Below are positions 41,519 to 51,090 of a stretch of 64,000 nucleotides of DNA, piece after piece. Numbering within the stretch: the stretch's first letter is position 1; the number at the start of each line of letters is the position of its first letter. The stretch lies in the NCBI RefSeq assembly GCF_019744875.1, contig NZ_JAIETU010000002.1:496001-560000 (forward strand), given 5' to 3'. A model generated the notes under the pieces. It saw nothing but the letters and a program-made list of their open reading frames with translations, was not told the DNA's origin and did no database searches. The DNA comes from Hyphomicrobium sp. Its GTDB lineage: Bacteria; Pseudomonadota; Alphaproteobacteria; Rhizobiales; Hyphomicrobiaceae. The position numbers were made by a program, and so were the translations under genes.

Positions 41519-42733
41519 ATGCGGTGGTATTTCAGCTATCCCGTTCTCGCCGCCGGTCTCGTGTTCGGCGTGCATACGTATCTTCCGCAGGACCACGCAC
41601 GCCCCCGCCACGTCGCGGCCGCGGAGCCCGCGCCGCCCGTCGACGCCTTCGATTTCGTACAGGTCGAAATGCCGGACATGTCCCGGCTCGGGTCGTTCTC
41701 TCCTGATGCGCGGCTGTTCGCCGTCGCCGATGAAGCCCCGCCAACCTCGGTTCTCGATTATCTCGCGCGCACGCTGACGTCGGGTGCGATTACGCCCGCG
41801 CTGTTCACGCCTGCGGTACCCCAGCAGCCGGTGACCGCGCCCGAATGGAAGAGCGCGGTGGTGCTCGATGTGCTCGCTGACGAATCCAGCGCGCCGCCGC
41901 AGGCGCAGCCCACGCTTGCGCCACGCGTGTCGCTCACGCGCGACATCCAGCGCGAGCTGAAGCGCGTCGGTTGCTATGTCGGCGATGTCGACGGCGTGTG
42001 GGGCGGCGCCTCGAAGCAGGCCATCGTACTGTTCATGGACCGCGTCAACGCCTCGCTTCCGACGCAGGAGCCGGACGTCTTCATGCTGTCGCTGCTGCGC
42101 GCCGAAGACGCCGCCGTCTGCGGCACGTCTTGCCCGGCAGGCCAGAGCCTGAGCAGCAGCGGACGCTGCGTGCCGAGCACGCTGCATGCCCAGAACGACC
42201 GGGGCGGCGAGCGGTTGCAGCGCATCGCGCGCGCCGACCTCACTTCGGCCACGACCGCGATCGACGAGGAGCCGGATCGCTCTTTCGAGGAGCGCACCGC
42301 GGCTTGGGCTCCGGTCGTGAAGACCAAGCCCACGCGTCGCGTATCGCTCGAGGGCCGCATGGCCATCGGCGGGCCTGTGCCGGCCCCCACACCTGCGGTC
42401 AGACCTTCTGCTCTCGAAGCTCCGGCGCTGGAAACTGGCTCGCTGCAACGTACGGCGGCGCTCGAACCGCAGACCGCGGCATCCGTCGACATCCCGCGCG
42501 AGGCCCTGGGCAGCGACAGTTCGCAGGAGGCGGCAATCGTCGATGTCCCTGCGGCCAGGACGCCGGTTCGCCCGACATCGTTCGACAACGATGCCGTGAT
42601 CGAGCGTCCGGCGCGGGCGACGGCATCGCGCGCCAAGGCGCCTCAGCGTGCCGTGCAGCAACAGCGTCGCGGTGGCACCAACACGTATCGCCACGTGCAG
42701 CGGCTGTTCCAGCACCCGCTCGGCAGTTTGTGA
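41519..42733 (+). CDS. Secreted or anchored peptidoglycan-binding protein
   Basis: 404 aa. N-terminal hydrophobic segment (FSYPVLAAGLVFGVHTYL), GGGAG-type ribosome site upstream. A single peptidoglycan_binding_1 domain at about 140-200 (IQRELKRVGCYVGDVDGVWG, SKQAIVLFMDRVNASLPT), followed by a Cys-rich stretch (AVCGTSCPAGQSLSSSGRCV) and a long disordered Pro/Ala/Arg tail. The layout is common in Hyphomicrobiales envelope proteins; no catalytic domain is seen. Confidence 0.85.
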   Translation: MRWYFSYPVLAAGLVFGVHTYLPQDHARPRHVAAAEPAPPVDAFDFVQVEMPDMSRLGSFSPDARLFAVADEAPPTSVLDYLARTLTSGAITPALFTPAVPQQPVTAPEWKSAVVLDVLADESSAPPQAQPTLAPRVSLTRDIQRELKRVGCYVGDVDGVWGGASKQAIVLFMDRVNASLPTQEPDVFMLSLLRAEDAAVCGTSCPAGQSLSSSGRCVPSTLHAQNDRGGERLQRIARADLTSATTAIDEEPDRSFEERTAAWAPVVKTKPTRRVSLEGRMAIGGPVPAPTPAVRPSALEAPALETGSLQRTAALEPQTAASVDIPREALGSDSSQEAAIVDVPAARTPVRPTSFDNDAVIERPARATASRAKAPQRAVQQQRRGGTNTYRHVQRLFQHPLGSL

Positions 42734-42826
42734 CGCTTGCCGAATTCGTGAACCCTTCGGCCCCTGTGTGAAGCTGGCCCCTGCCGCTTGACGACGAGCC
42801 TTCCGGTCTTGGCCGGGCTCGCGCGC

Positions 42827-43225
42827 TTATCCGCTCACTGAGGGGTCGCTGGGATCGACGGGTGCGGGATTGGCGGTCTGGCCGAAAATCCAGTCGAGAT
42901 AGCGCGGCGACCCACCCTCCACCGGCAGCACGAGGACGGCCGGCGTCTCATAAGAATGCCGCCGCAGCGTTTCGGCGACGACGCGGTCGGCCAGGGTCGC
43001 GCGCGTCTTGACGATCATGACCGCCTCGGCGTCGCGCTGTCGCGCGCCCTCCCAGACGTAGATCGATACCATTCCGGGCAGAATGTTCACGCATGCGGCG
43101 AGCCCCATGTCGACCAGGGCCGCGCCCGTCTGCTCTGCGGCTTCGACGCCGGGGTAGGTAACGTAAACGAGAACGGCCTTGTCGTTTTGTTGCAAGTAAG
43201 CGAGCCTCCCTGTTCTGGGCCTCAC
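42827..43225 (-). CDS. cutA: Divalent-cation tolerance protein CutA
   Basis: 132 aa from GTG; a TTG 10 codons in ([14 protein letters not shown]) may be the true start. CutA1 family: [59 protein letters not shown], and [24 protein letters not shown] trimeric cytoplasmic PII-like fold implicated in metal tolerance; the exact role is not settled. Confidence 0.93.
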   Translation of the reverse strand: MRPRTGRLAYLQQNDKAVLVYVTYPGVEAAEQTGAALVDMGLAACVNILPGMVSIYVWEGARQRDAEAVMIVKTRATLADRVVAETLRRHSYETPAVLVLPVEGGSPRYLDWIFGQTANPAPVDPSDPSVSG

Positions 43226-43391
43226 GAGTCTCAGGTGGGCCCCAGCGCCTCGCCTGAATCCGGGCCCCGATCGGCGCTCGCCGCGGCGGCCGCCGGAACT
43301 CCCAGTCGGTCAACTCCCGGTCGGTCACCTCCCGGTCGATCTGTTTTCAATCGATCCCGGCGCCGCTCGGCATCCCCACACTCTAGGCATC

Positions 43392-44174
43392 ATGGCCAAA
43401 TCGAAAAACAAATTCGACAATATCGCGTTCGTGGCGAGCGACGTGGCGGAGGCGCAGGATGCACTCAAGCGTCTGACGGAGCGCTATGGGGCCGTGGAGC
43501 CGGGACGGGCTGAGGCGATCGTCGCGCTCGGCGGCGACGGCCTGATGCTGCAGACGCTGCACCGGTTCATGAACGATCGCATTCCGATCTACGGCATGAA
43601 CCGCGGTTCGGTGGGCTTCCTGATGAACGAGTACCGCGAGGACGGGCTTTTGGAGCGGCTGCAGGAAGCGGAGATCAGCCGCGTGCATCCCCTGTCGATG
43701 GTGGCCTACGACGCGCAGGGCAAAGCCAGCAAGGCGCTCGCCATCAACGAGGTGTCGCTGTTCCGCGAGACGTTCCAGGCGGCGAAGCTCAGGATCTCGA
43801 TCGACGGCACGGTGCGCATGGAGGAGCTGATCTGCGACGGGGTGCTGGTCGCCACGCCCGCGGGCTCGACCGCCTACAATCTTTCAGCACATGGACCGAT
43901 CCTGCCGATCAACGCGCCGCTGCTCGCGCTGACGCCGATCAGTCCGTTCCGCCCGCGCCGCTGGCGCGGCGCGCTGCTGCCGAACAAGGCGCGCATCACG
44001 GTGTCGGCACTGGAGGAAGACAAGCGTCCCGTGAGCGCGGTCGCCGACGCGGCCGAAATGCGCAACATCGTCAAAGTCGAGATCGAGCAGGCGCGCACGA
44101 TCGATCTCTTCATGATGTTCGACCCCGGCCACAACCTCGATGAGCGCATTCTGGCGGAGCAGTTCCGCTTCTAA
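43392..44174 (+). CDS. nadK: NAD kinase
   Basis: 260 aa. It phosphorylates NAD to NADP. The family signature is present: [20 protein letters not shown] (GGDG), [47 protein letters not shown] and the C-terminal [20 protein letters not shown]. The length is normal for alphaproteobacterial NadK. Divergent from cutA. Confidence 0.95.
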   Translation: MAKSKNKFDNIAFVASDVAEAQDALKRLTERYGAVEPGRAEAIVALGGDGLMLQTLHRFMNDRIPIYGMNRGSVGFLMNEYREDGLLERLQEAEISRVHPLSMVAYDAQGKASKALAINEVSLFRETFQAAKLRISIDGTVRMEELICDGVLVATPAGSTAYNLSAHGPILPINAPLLALTPISPFRPRRWRGALLPNKARITVSALEEDKRPVSAVADAAEMRNIVKVEIEQARTIDLFMMFDPGHNLDERILAEQFRF

Positions 44175-44240
44175 GAACTGCCGTCGATACCCGCGTCCAT
44201 GCCGGCGCGGGCCTCAGGTTCCAGTACTAGGCGGGACCAA

Positions 44241-44597
44241 TCACTCCTGGCGATCGTCCGTCATGCTGCCGATGCCGGGGTCGGGAACGACGGCCGAGCT
44301 GCGCACGAAGACCGTGCTGCCGTCCCCTCGCTGCACGCGCATGTAATCGTTGAAGCCGGCGCCTGCTTCGGGCTGATCAAGCAGTCTCTCGCCCGCATAA
44401 AGCTCGACGCATCCTGCGGGCGGGCGGGCGCTCCGTTCCGACGCGTTTTGCGACGCGAAGGCGCTGACCAGCGTTTCGCGGTCGCCGCATCCGAGCTCGC
44501 CGGACGATCTGACCATCCAGACTTCCGCGCAGGCCGGTGCCGCCGCGGCGCAGATGACAAAGGCCATGATCGTTCGTCGCAACATCGGCGGTCTCAT
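44241..44597 (-). CDS. Small secreted hypothetical protein
   Basis: 118 aa from ATG at MRPPMLRRTIMAFVICAAAA, with a signal peptide cleaved near ACAEV. The mature part is short with two Cys (GELGCGDRETLVSAFASQNA, PPAGCVELYAGERLLDQPEA) and a C-terminal FNDYMRVQRGDGSTVFVRSS. It resembles small alphaproteobacterial periplasmic proteins of unknown role. The gene converges with nadK. Confidence 0.6.
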   Translation of the reverse strand: MRPPMLRRTIMAFVICAAAAPACAEVWMVRSSGELGCGDRETLVSAFASQNASERSARPPAGCVELYAGERLLDQPEAGAGFNDYMRVQRGDGSTVFVRSSAVVPDPGIGSMTDDRQE

Positions 44598-44881
44598 CCC
44601 TTGCTGCAGAGCGCTCGGACCGCGCTCGCCCGCATGTCCTTCGCGCGCGCGCAGGTGGGAGACAAGTGCAAGTGTTCCAGGCCCGCTGTGAAATGTTCCC
44701 ACCTGGCTTGTCGGGCTGCGGCTTGACGGGCATTGGCGTACGGGCGCGGTGCGGGACGCCGCCGCGTTAAGGGAATGCGCGCAATCCCCCTCGCCGGCCC
44801 CTCAACCACCCTGGAGCGCCCGGCCGGACGTGCTAAACTGATATCCGGCAGATCACAGCCGCGACGCCTCCTGGGTGCGCC

Positions 44882-45415
44882 ATGCAAGAAGCGCGGATCG
44901 AACTTCTGCAGCGAATGCCAATCTTTGGCGGGATCAAGTCGGAGATCCTCCAATTCCTGCTCGGCTTGTGCCCGGTCGTATCGATGCCTGCGGGCGAGTT
45001 TTTCTTCCGCGAGTTCGACCAGGGGGACTCGATGTTCGCCCTAGAGGTGGGCCGCGCCGACGTTCTGAAATCGTGGTGCGGGCAGGACTACCTCCTTCAG
45101 ACCCTCAATGCGGGCGACTGCTTCGGGGAGATGGCCGTCATGGACCACTGCGCGCGGAGTGCCTCCGTGCGGGCCGCGCAGGATTGCAGCGCGATCCGTA
45201 TTTCCGCGGCCAATCTCTATCAGGTCTACGCGAAGGACCTGAAGCAGTTCGCGCTCATCCAGATGAACATGGGGCGCGAAGTCAGCCGGCGCCTCCGCGA
45301 CGCGGACAGTCGCCTGTTCGGCGCGAGAATGGCGGCGCCCAGCGCCGACGGCAGCGCATCGTACAGTCCCGCGCCCGGCGGTTCGAGTGCCGCGGGTTGG
45401 CAATGGAAGTGCTAA
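44882..45415 (+). CDS. Cyclic nucleotide-binding domain protein (no HTH)
   Basis: 177 aa. A cNMP-binding beta-roll at about residues 10-125: LLQRMPIFGGIKSEILQFLL, MPAGEFFFREFDQGDSMFAL, LNAGDCFGEMAVMDHCARSA (phosphate-binding cassette, GEMA) and VRAAQDCSAIRISAANLY. The C-terminal about 50 residues lack the helix-turn-helix of Crp/Fnr proteins, so it is not a classical regulator and may act by protein contact. Confidence 0.88.
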   Translation: MQEARIELLQRMPIFGGIKSEILQFLLGLCPVVSMPAGEFFFREFDQGDSMFALEVGRADVLKSWCGQDYLLQTLNAGDCFGEMAVMDHCARSASVRAAQDCSAIRISAANLYQVYAKDLKQFALIQMNMGREVSRRLRDADSRLFGARMAAPSADGSASYSPAPGGSSAAGWQWKC

Positions 45416-45419
45416 CCGA

Positions 45420-46421
45420 TCAGAACAGAGCGTCGACGGGGCCAAGCCGCAGCAGCACGGTCGGGCGTTCGTTGTCGTTGTCCGTCACCGCATAGATCTG
45501 GCCATCGGCGGCCAGCGCCAGGCCTTCGATCTCCTTCTCCACTTTTCGACCCGCGTCGAGGAACATGGGGACGAGATCCAGCGCGCGGCGCTTGGTGAGC
45601 CGGGGCAGCGCCTGCCCGTCGGTGACGCCGGACGCGGCCGTTGCGCTGGCGGGCGGGAGATCGAAGGTGGTGATCCACTTGATCGATTTCTTTCCGCCTT
45701 TGCCGTCTCTCTCGATCGCCGCGAATGTCCTGTCGCGGAGATGAAGAACCTCGCTCACGCCGGTGAGATCGCCCGATCCGGTTCGATCGAGCGGGTACAG
45801 ATAAAAGCTCCAATCCCCGGTCGCAGGATCGACCACGCCGATCCGCGTGCAATCGGAGGGATCTCCATCGAGCGGAGCCTGGAACGCCACAACGAGGCGC
45901 GCGCCGGGTGCGGCGCTTTCAAGCGCAACGCCCTCGAAGCCTTTCTTGCCGATGCTCGGCGCCAGCGCTTCCGGCAGGCCGATCGTGCGCAGGATTTTTC
46001 CTTCCGGGTCGACCTCGAGCAACCGGTTGGCCGGTACGTTTCCCGCCCCACCTTCGGACGCGAGCCAGAAGCCGCCGTCCGGCTTGGCGACGATGCCTTC
46101 CGTATCGAGGTTCTCGCCTCCGGGACCGGTCACGCTGATCTGGCGGACGACCTTGGCCGCCTGCGCCGTCAGCTCGATTTCAACGATGCGAATGGGAGCC
46201 GAATCCTGATCGGTCACGGCGTAGAGCCGATTTGGATCGCTGGGATGGGCGGTGAGGCCCGAGAGCGTCCCCCAGCCCGGCCCATCACCGATCTCGATCT
46301 CCTGGATGCTGCCACGCGCCGGTGGAATGTCCCACGTTGCGTCAGCCCCCGTTGTGGCCGCCAAAGTCGCGAGCGCACTGCCGACGAGCGACTTCAGAGC
46401 CGCGACCAGATTGTCGAACAT
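45420..46421 (-). CDS. Esterase-like/phytase-family beta-propeller protein
   Basis: 333 aa. Weak N-terminal hydrophobic segment (AALKSLVGSALATLAATTGA). The body resembles the esterase-like activity of phytase family: PGWGTLSGLTAHPSDPNRLY, AVTDQDSAPIRIVEIEL, NLDTEGIVAKPDGGFWLASE, KGFEGVALE, and the terminal EIEGLALAADGQIYAVTDND. Usually periplasmic; the substrate is unknown. It converges with the cyclic nucleotide-binding gene after 4 nt. Confidence 0.85.
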   Translation of the reverse strand: MFDNLVAALKSLVGSALATLAATTGADATWDIPPARGSIQEIEIGDGPGWGTLSGLTAHPSDPNRLYAVTDQDSAPIRIVEIELTAQAAKVVRQISVTGPGGENLDTEGIVAKPDGGFWLASEGGAGNVPANRLLEVDPEGKILRTIGLPEALAPSIGKKGFEGVALESAAPGARLVVAFQAPLDGDPSDCTRIGVVDPATGDWSFYLYPLDRTGSGDLTGVSEVLHLRDRTFAAIERDGKGGKKSIKWITTFDLPPASATAASGVTDGQALPRLTKRRALDLVPMFLDAGRKVEKEIEGLALAADGQIYAVTDNDNERPTVLLRLGPVDALF

Positions 46422-46522
46422 GGGGATGCCCTTTCGCCGAGGACGACGCGATCAGGCTCGCGTTGTGCGCCGAGACCCGCGCGGCACGTTCGCGCGCGGA
46501 TGCGGCTGGCGTGAGGCGGTGC

Positions 46523-47095
46523 CTACGCCCCCCAACGCGTGACGATTGCCTCTAGTTTCGGGCGCTCGCGCTCCTCGGGCTTTTCTTTCGGTGTGCCGAT
46601 GTGGACGAAGCCCGCGATGCGCTCGCTGTCGGCAAGCCCGAGCTTCTCGCGCACGAATGGGCTGTAGGCGACCCATTCCGTCAGCCACGACGTGCCGTAG
46701 CCCAACGCGTTGGCGGCAAGGCACAGGTTGTACGTCGCGGCGCCTGCCGACAGGATCTGTTCCCATTCCGGTGCGCCGGGGCGCTTGGACACGCGCGAGA
46801 CCACGGCGATGACGAGGGGCGCGCGCAGGAAGCGCTTGCGCTCCGTGTCGAGACGAATGGGCGAGGGCTCGTTCTCTTCCGCGAGGCACGCGGCGGCGAA
46901 GATCTCGCCGGCGGCGGCCCGCGCGTCGCCCTCGAACACCATGAAACGCCAGGGAACCAGCTTCTTGTGGTCCGGCACGCGTGCGGCGACTGTCAGGATG
47001 CGGGTCAGCTCGTCGCCCGAGGGCGCGGGGGCGGCCAGAAGGTCCGGCTTGACCGACCGGCGGGTGGCAAGGGCTTCAAACAGGGCGTCGTTCAT
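46523..47095 (-). CDS. Nitroreductase family protein
   Basis: 190 aa. YdjA-like flavin (FMN) nitroreductase: FEALATRRSVKPDLLAAPAP, RVPDHKKLVPWRFMVFEGDA, APLVIAVVSRVSKRPGAPEW, QILSAGAATYNLCLAANALG, YGTSWLTEWVAYSPFVREKL, IAGFVHIGTPKEKPEERERP. It probably reduces quinones or nitro compounds with NAD(P)H; the physiological substrate is unknown. Confidence 0.93.
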   Translation of the reverse strand: MNDALFEALATRRSVKPDLLAAPAPSGDELTRILTVAARVPDHKKLVPWRFMVFEGDARAAAGEIFAAACLAEENEPSPIRLDTERKRFLRAPLVIAVVSRVSKRPGAPEWEQILSAGAATYNLCLAANALGYGTSWLTEWVAYSPFVREKLGLADSERIAGFVHIGTPKEKPEERERPKLEAIVTRWGA

Positions 47096-47190
47096 TGCTG
47101 CCTTTCATGCCTTCGTGAGCGCGAATTCCCGCGCCAGAATGATGGGATTCGGGCAAATCCTGGTCTAGGTTGCGCCTGCCTCGCTCGCCC

Positions 47191-47220
47191 AAGCCTCGCT
47201 AAAGCAAGCCTCGCTAAAGC
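47191..47220. repeat. 15-bp tandem duplication AAGCCTCGCTAAAGC
   Basis: Two direct copies in the 187-nt gap between the nitroreductase gene and the VWA gene, with a related partial copy (GCCTCGCTCGCCC) just before. Probably replication slippage. Confidence 0.85.
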
Positions 47221-47282
47221 AAGTCCGGCGCCGTGACAATCGTTGCGTTGAGCCCCTGGTTATCAGTCGGATCCCGAACCGC

Positions 47283-49271
47283 ATGCAGATGCTTCGCCGT
47301 TGTGCCGCTCTTCTGATGCTAGCCCCAGCCGGCCCGGTGCCGCTTGCTGCGCCCGCGCGGGCCGCGGATGCGCCTGCCGACGGGCCCGCGGTCATCGTGC
47401 TCGACGGATCGGGGTCAATGTGGGGCAATGTCGGCTCAGAAAAGCCTTCCAAGTTCGATCTCGCGCGCGGCGCGTTGCGGCAATCCCTCTCCAGCATCTC
47501 GCCACGGGTGCGGCTCGGACTGATGTCGTTCGGGCACCGGCGGCGCGCCGACTGCAGCGACGTCGAGGTGATCCTGCCGCCCGAGGCGGGCCCGCCCGAA
47601 CGCGTGCTCAGCCTCGTGGATAAGCTCAGCCCGAAAGGCAAGGGCCCGCTGGCGCTGACCCTCACGGAAGCCGCCAAGCAGATTCCGGCCGGAGAGCACG
47701 GCAGCATCATCGTCGTGCACGACGGCCTGGACAATTGCTGGCAGGATCCGTGCGCGGCCGCGGCCGGCATCGCCAAGGCCAACGCCAACATCCGCATTTT
47801 CCTGATCGGGTTCGGCATCGAGCCCGGCGACGCCCAGCGCCTCCAGTGCGTGGCTGAAGCCACCAACGGGCGCGTGATCGAGGCGCAGAGCTCCACGGCG
47901 CTGGCGGATTCGATTTCCGACGCACTGACGCTCGCCAACCTCGAACGCGTCGACGCGGCGACCGGGATTGCGGTCCCCGTGCCGAAGGCAGCCAAGCCGC
48001 CCACGCCGGCCGGCGCGCCGGGTGTTCGGCTGACCGCGTCGCTGGCGCCGGACGGCCCTCCCCTGGCCACAGCAGTTGCGTGGACGCTTTACAAGTCGGG
48101 CGACGAGAGCACCCCCCTCAAAATCACGCGCGGAAAGGAGCTTTCCGCCGATCTCGACCCCGGTTCCTATGTCGTCGAAGCGCGCTTTGGCCAGTCGTCC
48201 CGGCGCCAGACCATCGAGGTCACCTCGGAAGGCCCGACGACGGCGCGGATCTCGCTCGGCGCGGGTTTTCTCAAGCTCAATTCGCTCGCAGACAAGGCCG
48301 GGGCGGCGCTGGCTGATCCGCTGATCACGGTGACAGCGAAGGACGGGGGCACCGCCAAGGACGGGGCGGCCGCGGCCGGTGCGCCGATCTGGATCGGACG
48401 CGACGCGGGCGCGCGCCTAGTGCTGCCGGCCGGGACCTATGTCGTGCGCGTGCAGGACGGGCTCGCCGAGCAGACCACCGACGTCACCGTGGCGGAAGGG
48501 ACCAGCACCGAAGCGCGGCCGGTTCTTGGCACGGGGCGGCTCGAGCTTTCGGCGATTTCGGCGGCGAACGGCGCGCCGTTGCAGGCCGTGACCTACGCGG
48601 TCGAGGAGGACGATCCGGATTCGCCCCAGGGCCGGCGCGAAATCGTCCGCTCCGCCGCGCCTGCCGCCTCATTCACGCTTCCGGCTGGCACCTACTACGT
48701 GTCGGCGCGCTCCGGAGTTGCGGAGGTTCACCAGCGCATCGCCCTCGGCAGCGGCGACGTGGTCAAGAACGTGTCGAGCTTCAATCTCGTGCCGATCACG
48801 ATTTCCGTTATCACCGGGGAGGCCGCCGACGCTACGACCGACGCATCGCATCCGATCCTGATCCGGGTGCTGAGCGCCGATGCCACGCCACGCGAGATCG
48901 CGCGGGCCCACGGCGCCACCGGGACGTTCCAACTGCCGCCCGCCCGCTATCGGGTCGAGGCGATGGCGAGCGGCCTCAATATCGCTGCGCGCGGCACCAT
49001 CGACCTCAGCACGGGGCGGGGCGGGACGACCCAGCTCAAGCTCGACCATGGCGAGGTGGCCATCGACGAGGCCGGCGCTCTGGGCGCCTATTGGCGCGTC
49101 AAGGACGAGACGGGGCGAACGGTGATGCATTCCGGGGCCGGGCGGCCGAAACAGGCGCGCCTCGCTCCCGGCCGCTACACGCTGCTGATCGAGGTCGAGG
49201 GAAACCGCGCCGAGCGGGTCTTCGACATCAAGGCGGCCGAGCGGCAGTCTATCCCCCTCATCGGGCCTTAG
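47283..49271 (+). CDS. Secreted von Willebrand factor A domain protein
   Basis: 662 aa. Signal peptide (AALLMLAPAGPVPLAAPARA). VWA domain at about 35-215 with a MIDAS motif DGSGSMWGNVG, and LGLMSFGHRRRADCSDVEVI, SIIVVHDGLDNCWQDPCAAA, FLIGFGIEPGD; two Cys pairs may form disulphides. The rest consists of several beta-rich repeats with the pattern LPAGTYVVRVQDGLAEQTTD and LPAGTYYVSARSGVAEVHQR, like carboxypeptidase-regulatory or Ig-like domains. It shares this repeat style with the next gene, 120 nt downstream. Probably a periplasmic or surface binding protein. Confidence 0.85.
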   Translation: MQMLRRCAALLMLAPAGPVPLAAPARAADAPADGPAVIVLDGSGSMWGNVGSEKPSKFDLARGALRQSLSSISPRVRLGLMSFGHRRRADCSDVEVILPPEAGPPERVLSLVDKLSPKGKGPLALTLTEAAKQIPAGEHGSIIVVHDGLDNCWQDPCAAAAGIAKANANIRIFLIGFGIEPGDAQRLQCVAEATNGRVIEAQSSTALADSISDALTLANLERVDAATGIAVPVPKAAKPPTPAGAPGVRLTASLAPDGPPLATAVAWTLYKSGDESTPLKITRGKELSADLDPGSYVVEARFGQSSRRQTIEVTSEGPTTARISLGAGFLKLNSLADKAGAALADPLITVTAKDGGTAKDGAAAAGAPIWIGRDAGARLVLPAGTYVVRVQDGLAEQTTDVTVAEGTSTEARPVLGTGRLELSAISAANGAPLQAVTYAVEEDDPDSPQGRREIVRSAAPAASFTLPAGTYYVSARSGVAEVHQRIALGSGDVVKNVSSFNLVPITISVITGEAADATTDASHPILIRVLSADATPREIARAHGATGTFQLPPARYRVEAMASGLNIAARGTIDLSTGRGGTTQLKLDHGEVAIDEAGALGAYWRVKDETGRTVMHSGAGRPKQARLAPGRYTLLIEVEGNRAERVFDIKAAERQSIPLIGP

Positions 49272-49391
49272 GGTGTCCAGCCCCATGACCGCGTGCCGTG
49301 CCATACTTCAACCACTGTCTCGGGGCGACATCCCCGGCACACGAGCGCATCTCTCGGGATCGATTCCGGCCCACATGACATTCCAGCCCAC

Positions 49392-50357
49392 ATGACTATG
49401 GCACGCGCATCCTCTTCCGGCCGCCCCTGGGCGAGCACCTTCATTCTCGTGGCGCTGATGGCGGTTGCGGGCCTGTTTGCGCGCGCGGGGGAAGCGGGCG
49501 CGCAATCTCCCGCCGACTGGCTGACGGGCCTGCAGCAGCAGGTGGCGCCCGGAACGCCCGAGAAACACAAGGAACCGGCCGCCGATCCCGGAGCGGTCGT
49601 TCTGGTGCCGATGACGGCGCGGCTGACGGCGGACGGCGAGGAGATCGAAGAGGGACTCGTCTGGCGCGTGTTCGGACATTCACCCTCGGGCGAAAACGGA
49701 ACGGCGCTTCTCTTTACGCAGCAGCAGGCGCGCCCGACGTTCAAACTGCACGTCGGCGACTATCTCGTGAATGCCGCGTTCGGGCGGGCGCACATCACCC
49801 GGCGCATCTCCGTCAAACCCGGGCAGACGGACGGCGTCGTCGAGGACTTCGTGCTCAACGCGGGCGGGCTACGCATCAAGGCTCAGGTGGGCGGCTCGGA
49901 TGCGCCGCAGAATACCGTGAGCTTCAGCATCTATTCCGATCGCGACCAGACCGACAACCGCAAGCTCATTCTGTCGGCGGCGCGGCCTAATCTGGTCGTG
50001 CGGCTCAACGCCGGCATCTATCACATCGTGTCGACCTACGGCGACTGCAACGCCGTGGTGCGCAGCGACGTGACAGTGGAGGCCGGCAAGCTTACGGAAG
50101 CGGTCGTCACGCATTCGGCGGCGAAGGCGACTCTCAAGCTCGTGCACCGCGCGGGCGGCGAGGCGCTGCCCGATACGCAATGGACGATCCAGACGCCCGA
50201 AGGCGAAGAGATCAAGGAAAGTGTCGGCGCGCTGCCGACGCATATCCTGGCGCCGGGCAAGTACATCGTGCTCGCCAAGTCTCAGGGGCGCTCGTTCCAG
50301 CGCGAAATCACACTCGCCAACGGCGAGACGACGCAAGTCGAGCTGGTGATGAACTGA
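49392..50357 (+). CDS. Secreted beta-repeat protein, partner of the VWA protein
   Basis: 321 aa from ATG at MTMARASSSGRPWASTFILV; the track start is 33 codons earlier. Signal peptide (FILVALMAVAGLFARAGEAG). The mature protein has repeats related to those of the VWA gene (RLTADGEEIEEGLVWRVFGH, LHVGDYLVNAAFGRAHITRR, LNAGIYHIVSTYGDCNAVVR, LAPGKYIVLAKSQGRSFQRE), but no VWA domain. Gene order and similarity suggest that the two products act together in the envelope. Function not known. Confidence 0.75.
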   Translation: MTMARASSSGRPWASTFILVALMAVAGLFARAGEAGAQSPADWLTGLQQQVAPGTPEKHKEPAADPGAVVLVPMTARLTADGEEIEEGLVWRVFGHSPSGENGTALLFTQQQARPTFKLHVGDYLVNAAFGRAHITRRISVKPGQTDGVVEDFVLNAGGLRIKAQVGGSDAPQNTVSFSIYSDRDQTDNRKLILSAARPNLVVRLNAGIYHIVSTYGDCNAVVRSDVTVEAGKLTEAVVTHSAAKATLKLVHRAGGEALPDTQWTIQTPEGEEIKESVGALPTHILAPGKYIVLAKSQGRSFQREITLANGETTQVELVMN

Positions 50358-50391
50358 GTTGGGCAGTAGGCAGCTGCCAGTCGGAAGTTGA

Positions 50392-51078
50392 TCAGAAATC
50401 GTTCAAGACCCAATCGGTCGGGCAGCCGTGCGTGCGCATGAGCGTTTCCGTCTCGTCGAGTTCGCGTTTGCTCGAGAGTTCGTGGAACAGGGCGCGCGCG
50501 ATCTGCCAGTGCTCGCAGGCCGTGGTGAGATCGCCCTCGGCGCGCGACAACTCCGCGAGTTCGAGGCGCGCCTCCGCCTGCAGAGGGCGATTGCGCGTGC
50601 GGGCAGCGAACTGGAGGCATGCGCGAAGCTGATTGCCGGCCTGGGCGTTGCGACCCTCGGCGATTTCGGCTTTCGCATATCCGAGATGGGCTGACGCGAG
50701 GGCGGCGTTGTCGCCGCGCTCGGCGGCCTCGGCGATGAGCGTCGGCCAATCTACCGGCGACGATGGCGGCAGGGTGCGCTCGTCGGCGGGAGGCGTCACC
50801 GTGGTTTCGGCAACGGGCGTCGCCATTTCAGGAACGGCAGGCGCGGTTTCGGCGGCGGACGTCCGTGCGGCCTCGGCGGCCAGCACCCCCGCTTCAAGGG
50901 CACCAAGCGCACCGGGCGACAGCGCGCCCAAGGGCGCGTCGAAGGACTGTTTCAGCATGTGCCGCTCACCCGGCCCGGTCGCGGCGGCACGACGGCCCGT
51001 CCGCCAGACAACGACCGCCAGCACGGCAATCGGCGCCAGCAAGGCAAGCTTGCCGGCAATCCCCTCGATCTCGATCAT
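50392..51078 (-). CDS. Membrane-anchored TPR-like protein
   Basis: 228 aa. One N-terminal membrane segment (LALLAPIAVLAVVVWRTG), an Ala/Pro-rich linker to residue 110, then helical repeats of TPR type (PTLIAEAAERGDNAALASAH, GYAKAEIAEGRNAQAGNQLR, EARLELAELSRAEGDLTTAC). Likely an assembly or scaffold protein; not recognised more precisely. Convergent with the gene before it. Confidence 0.65.
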   Translation of the reverse strand: MIEIEGIAGKLALLAPIAVLAVVVWRTGRRAAATGPGERHMLKQSFDAPLGALSPGALGALEAGVLAAEAARTSAAETAPAVPEMATPVAETTVTPPADERTLPPSSPVDWPTLIAEAAERGDNAALASAHLGYAKAEIAEGRNAQAGNQLRACLQFAARTRNRPLQAEARLELAELSRAEGDLTTACEHWQIARALFHELSSKRELDETETLMRTHGCPTDWVLNDF

Positions 51079-51090
51079 GATGACCCTGCC

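Noticed and set aside
41020-41706. 228-aa plus-strand ORF before the peptidoglycan-binding gene
   Set aside because: Overlaps the true gene in another frame and has random composition.
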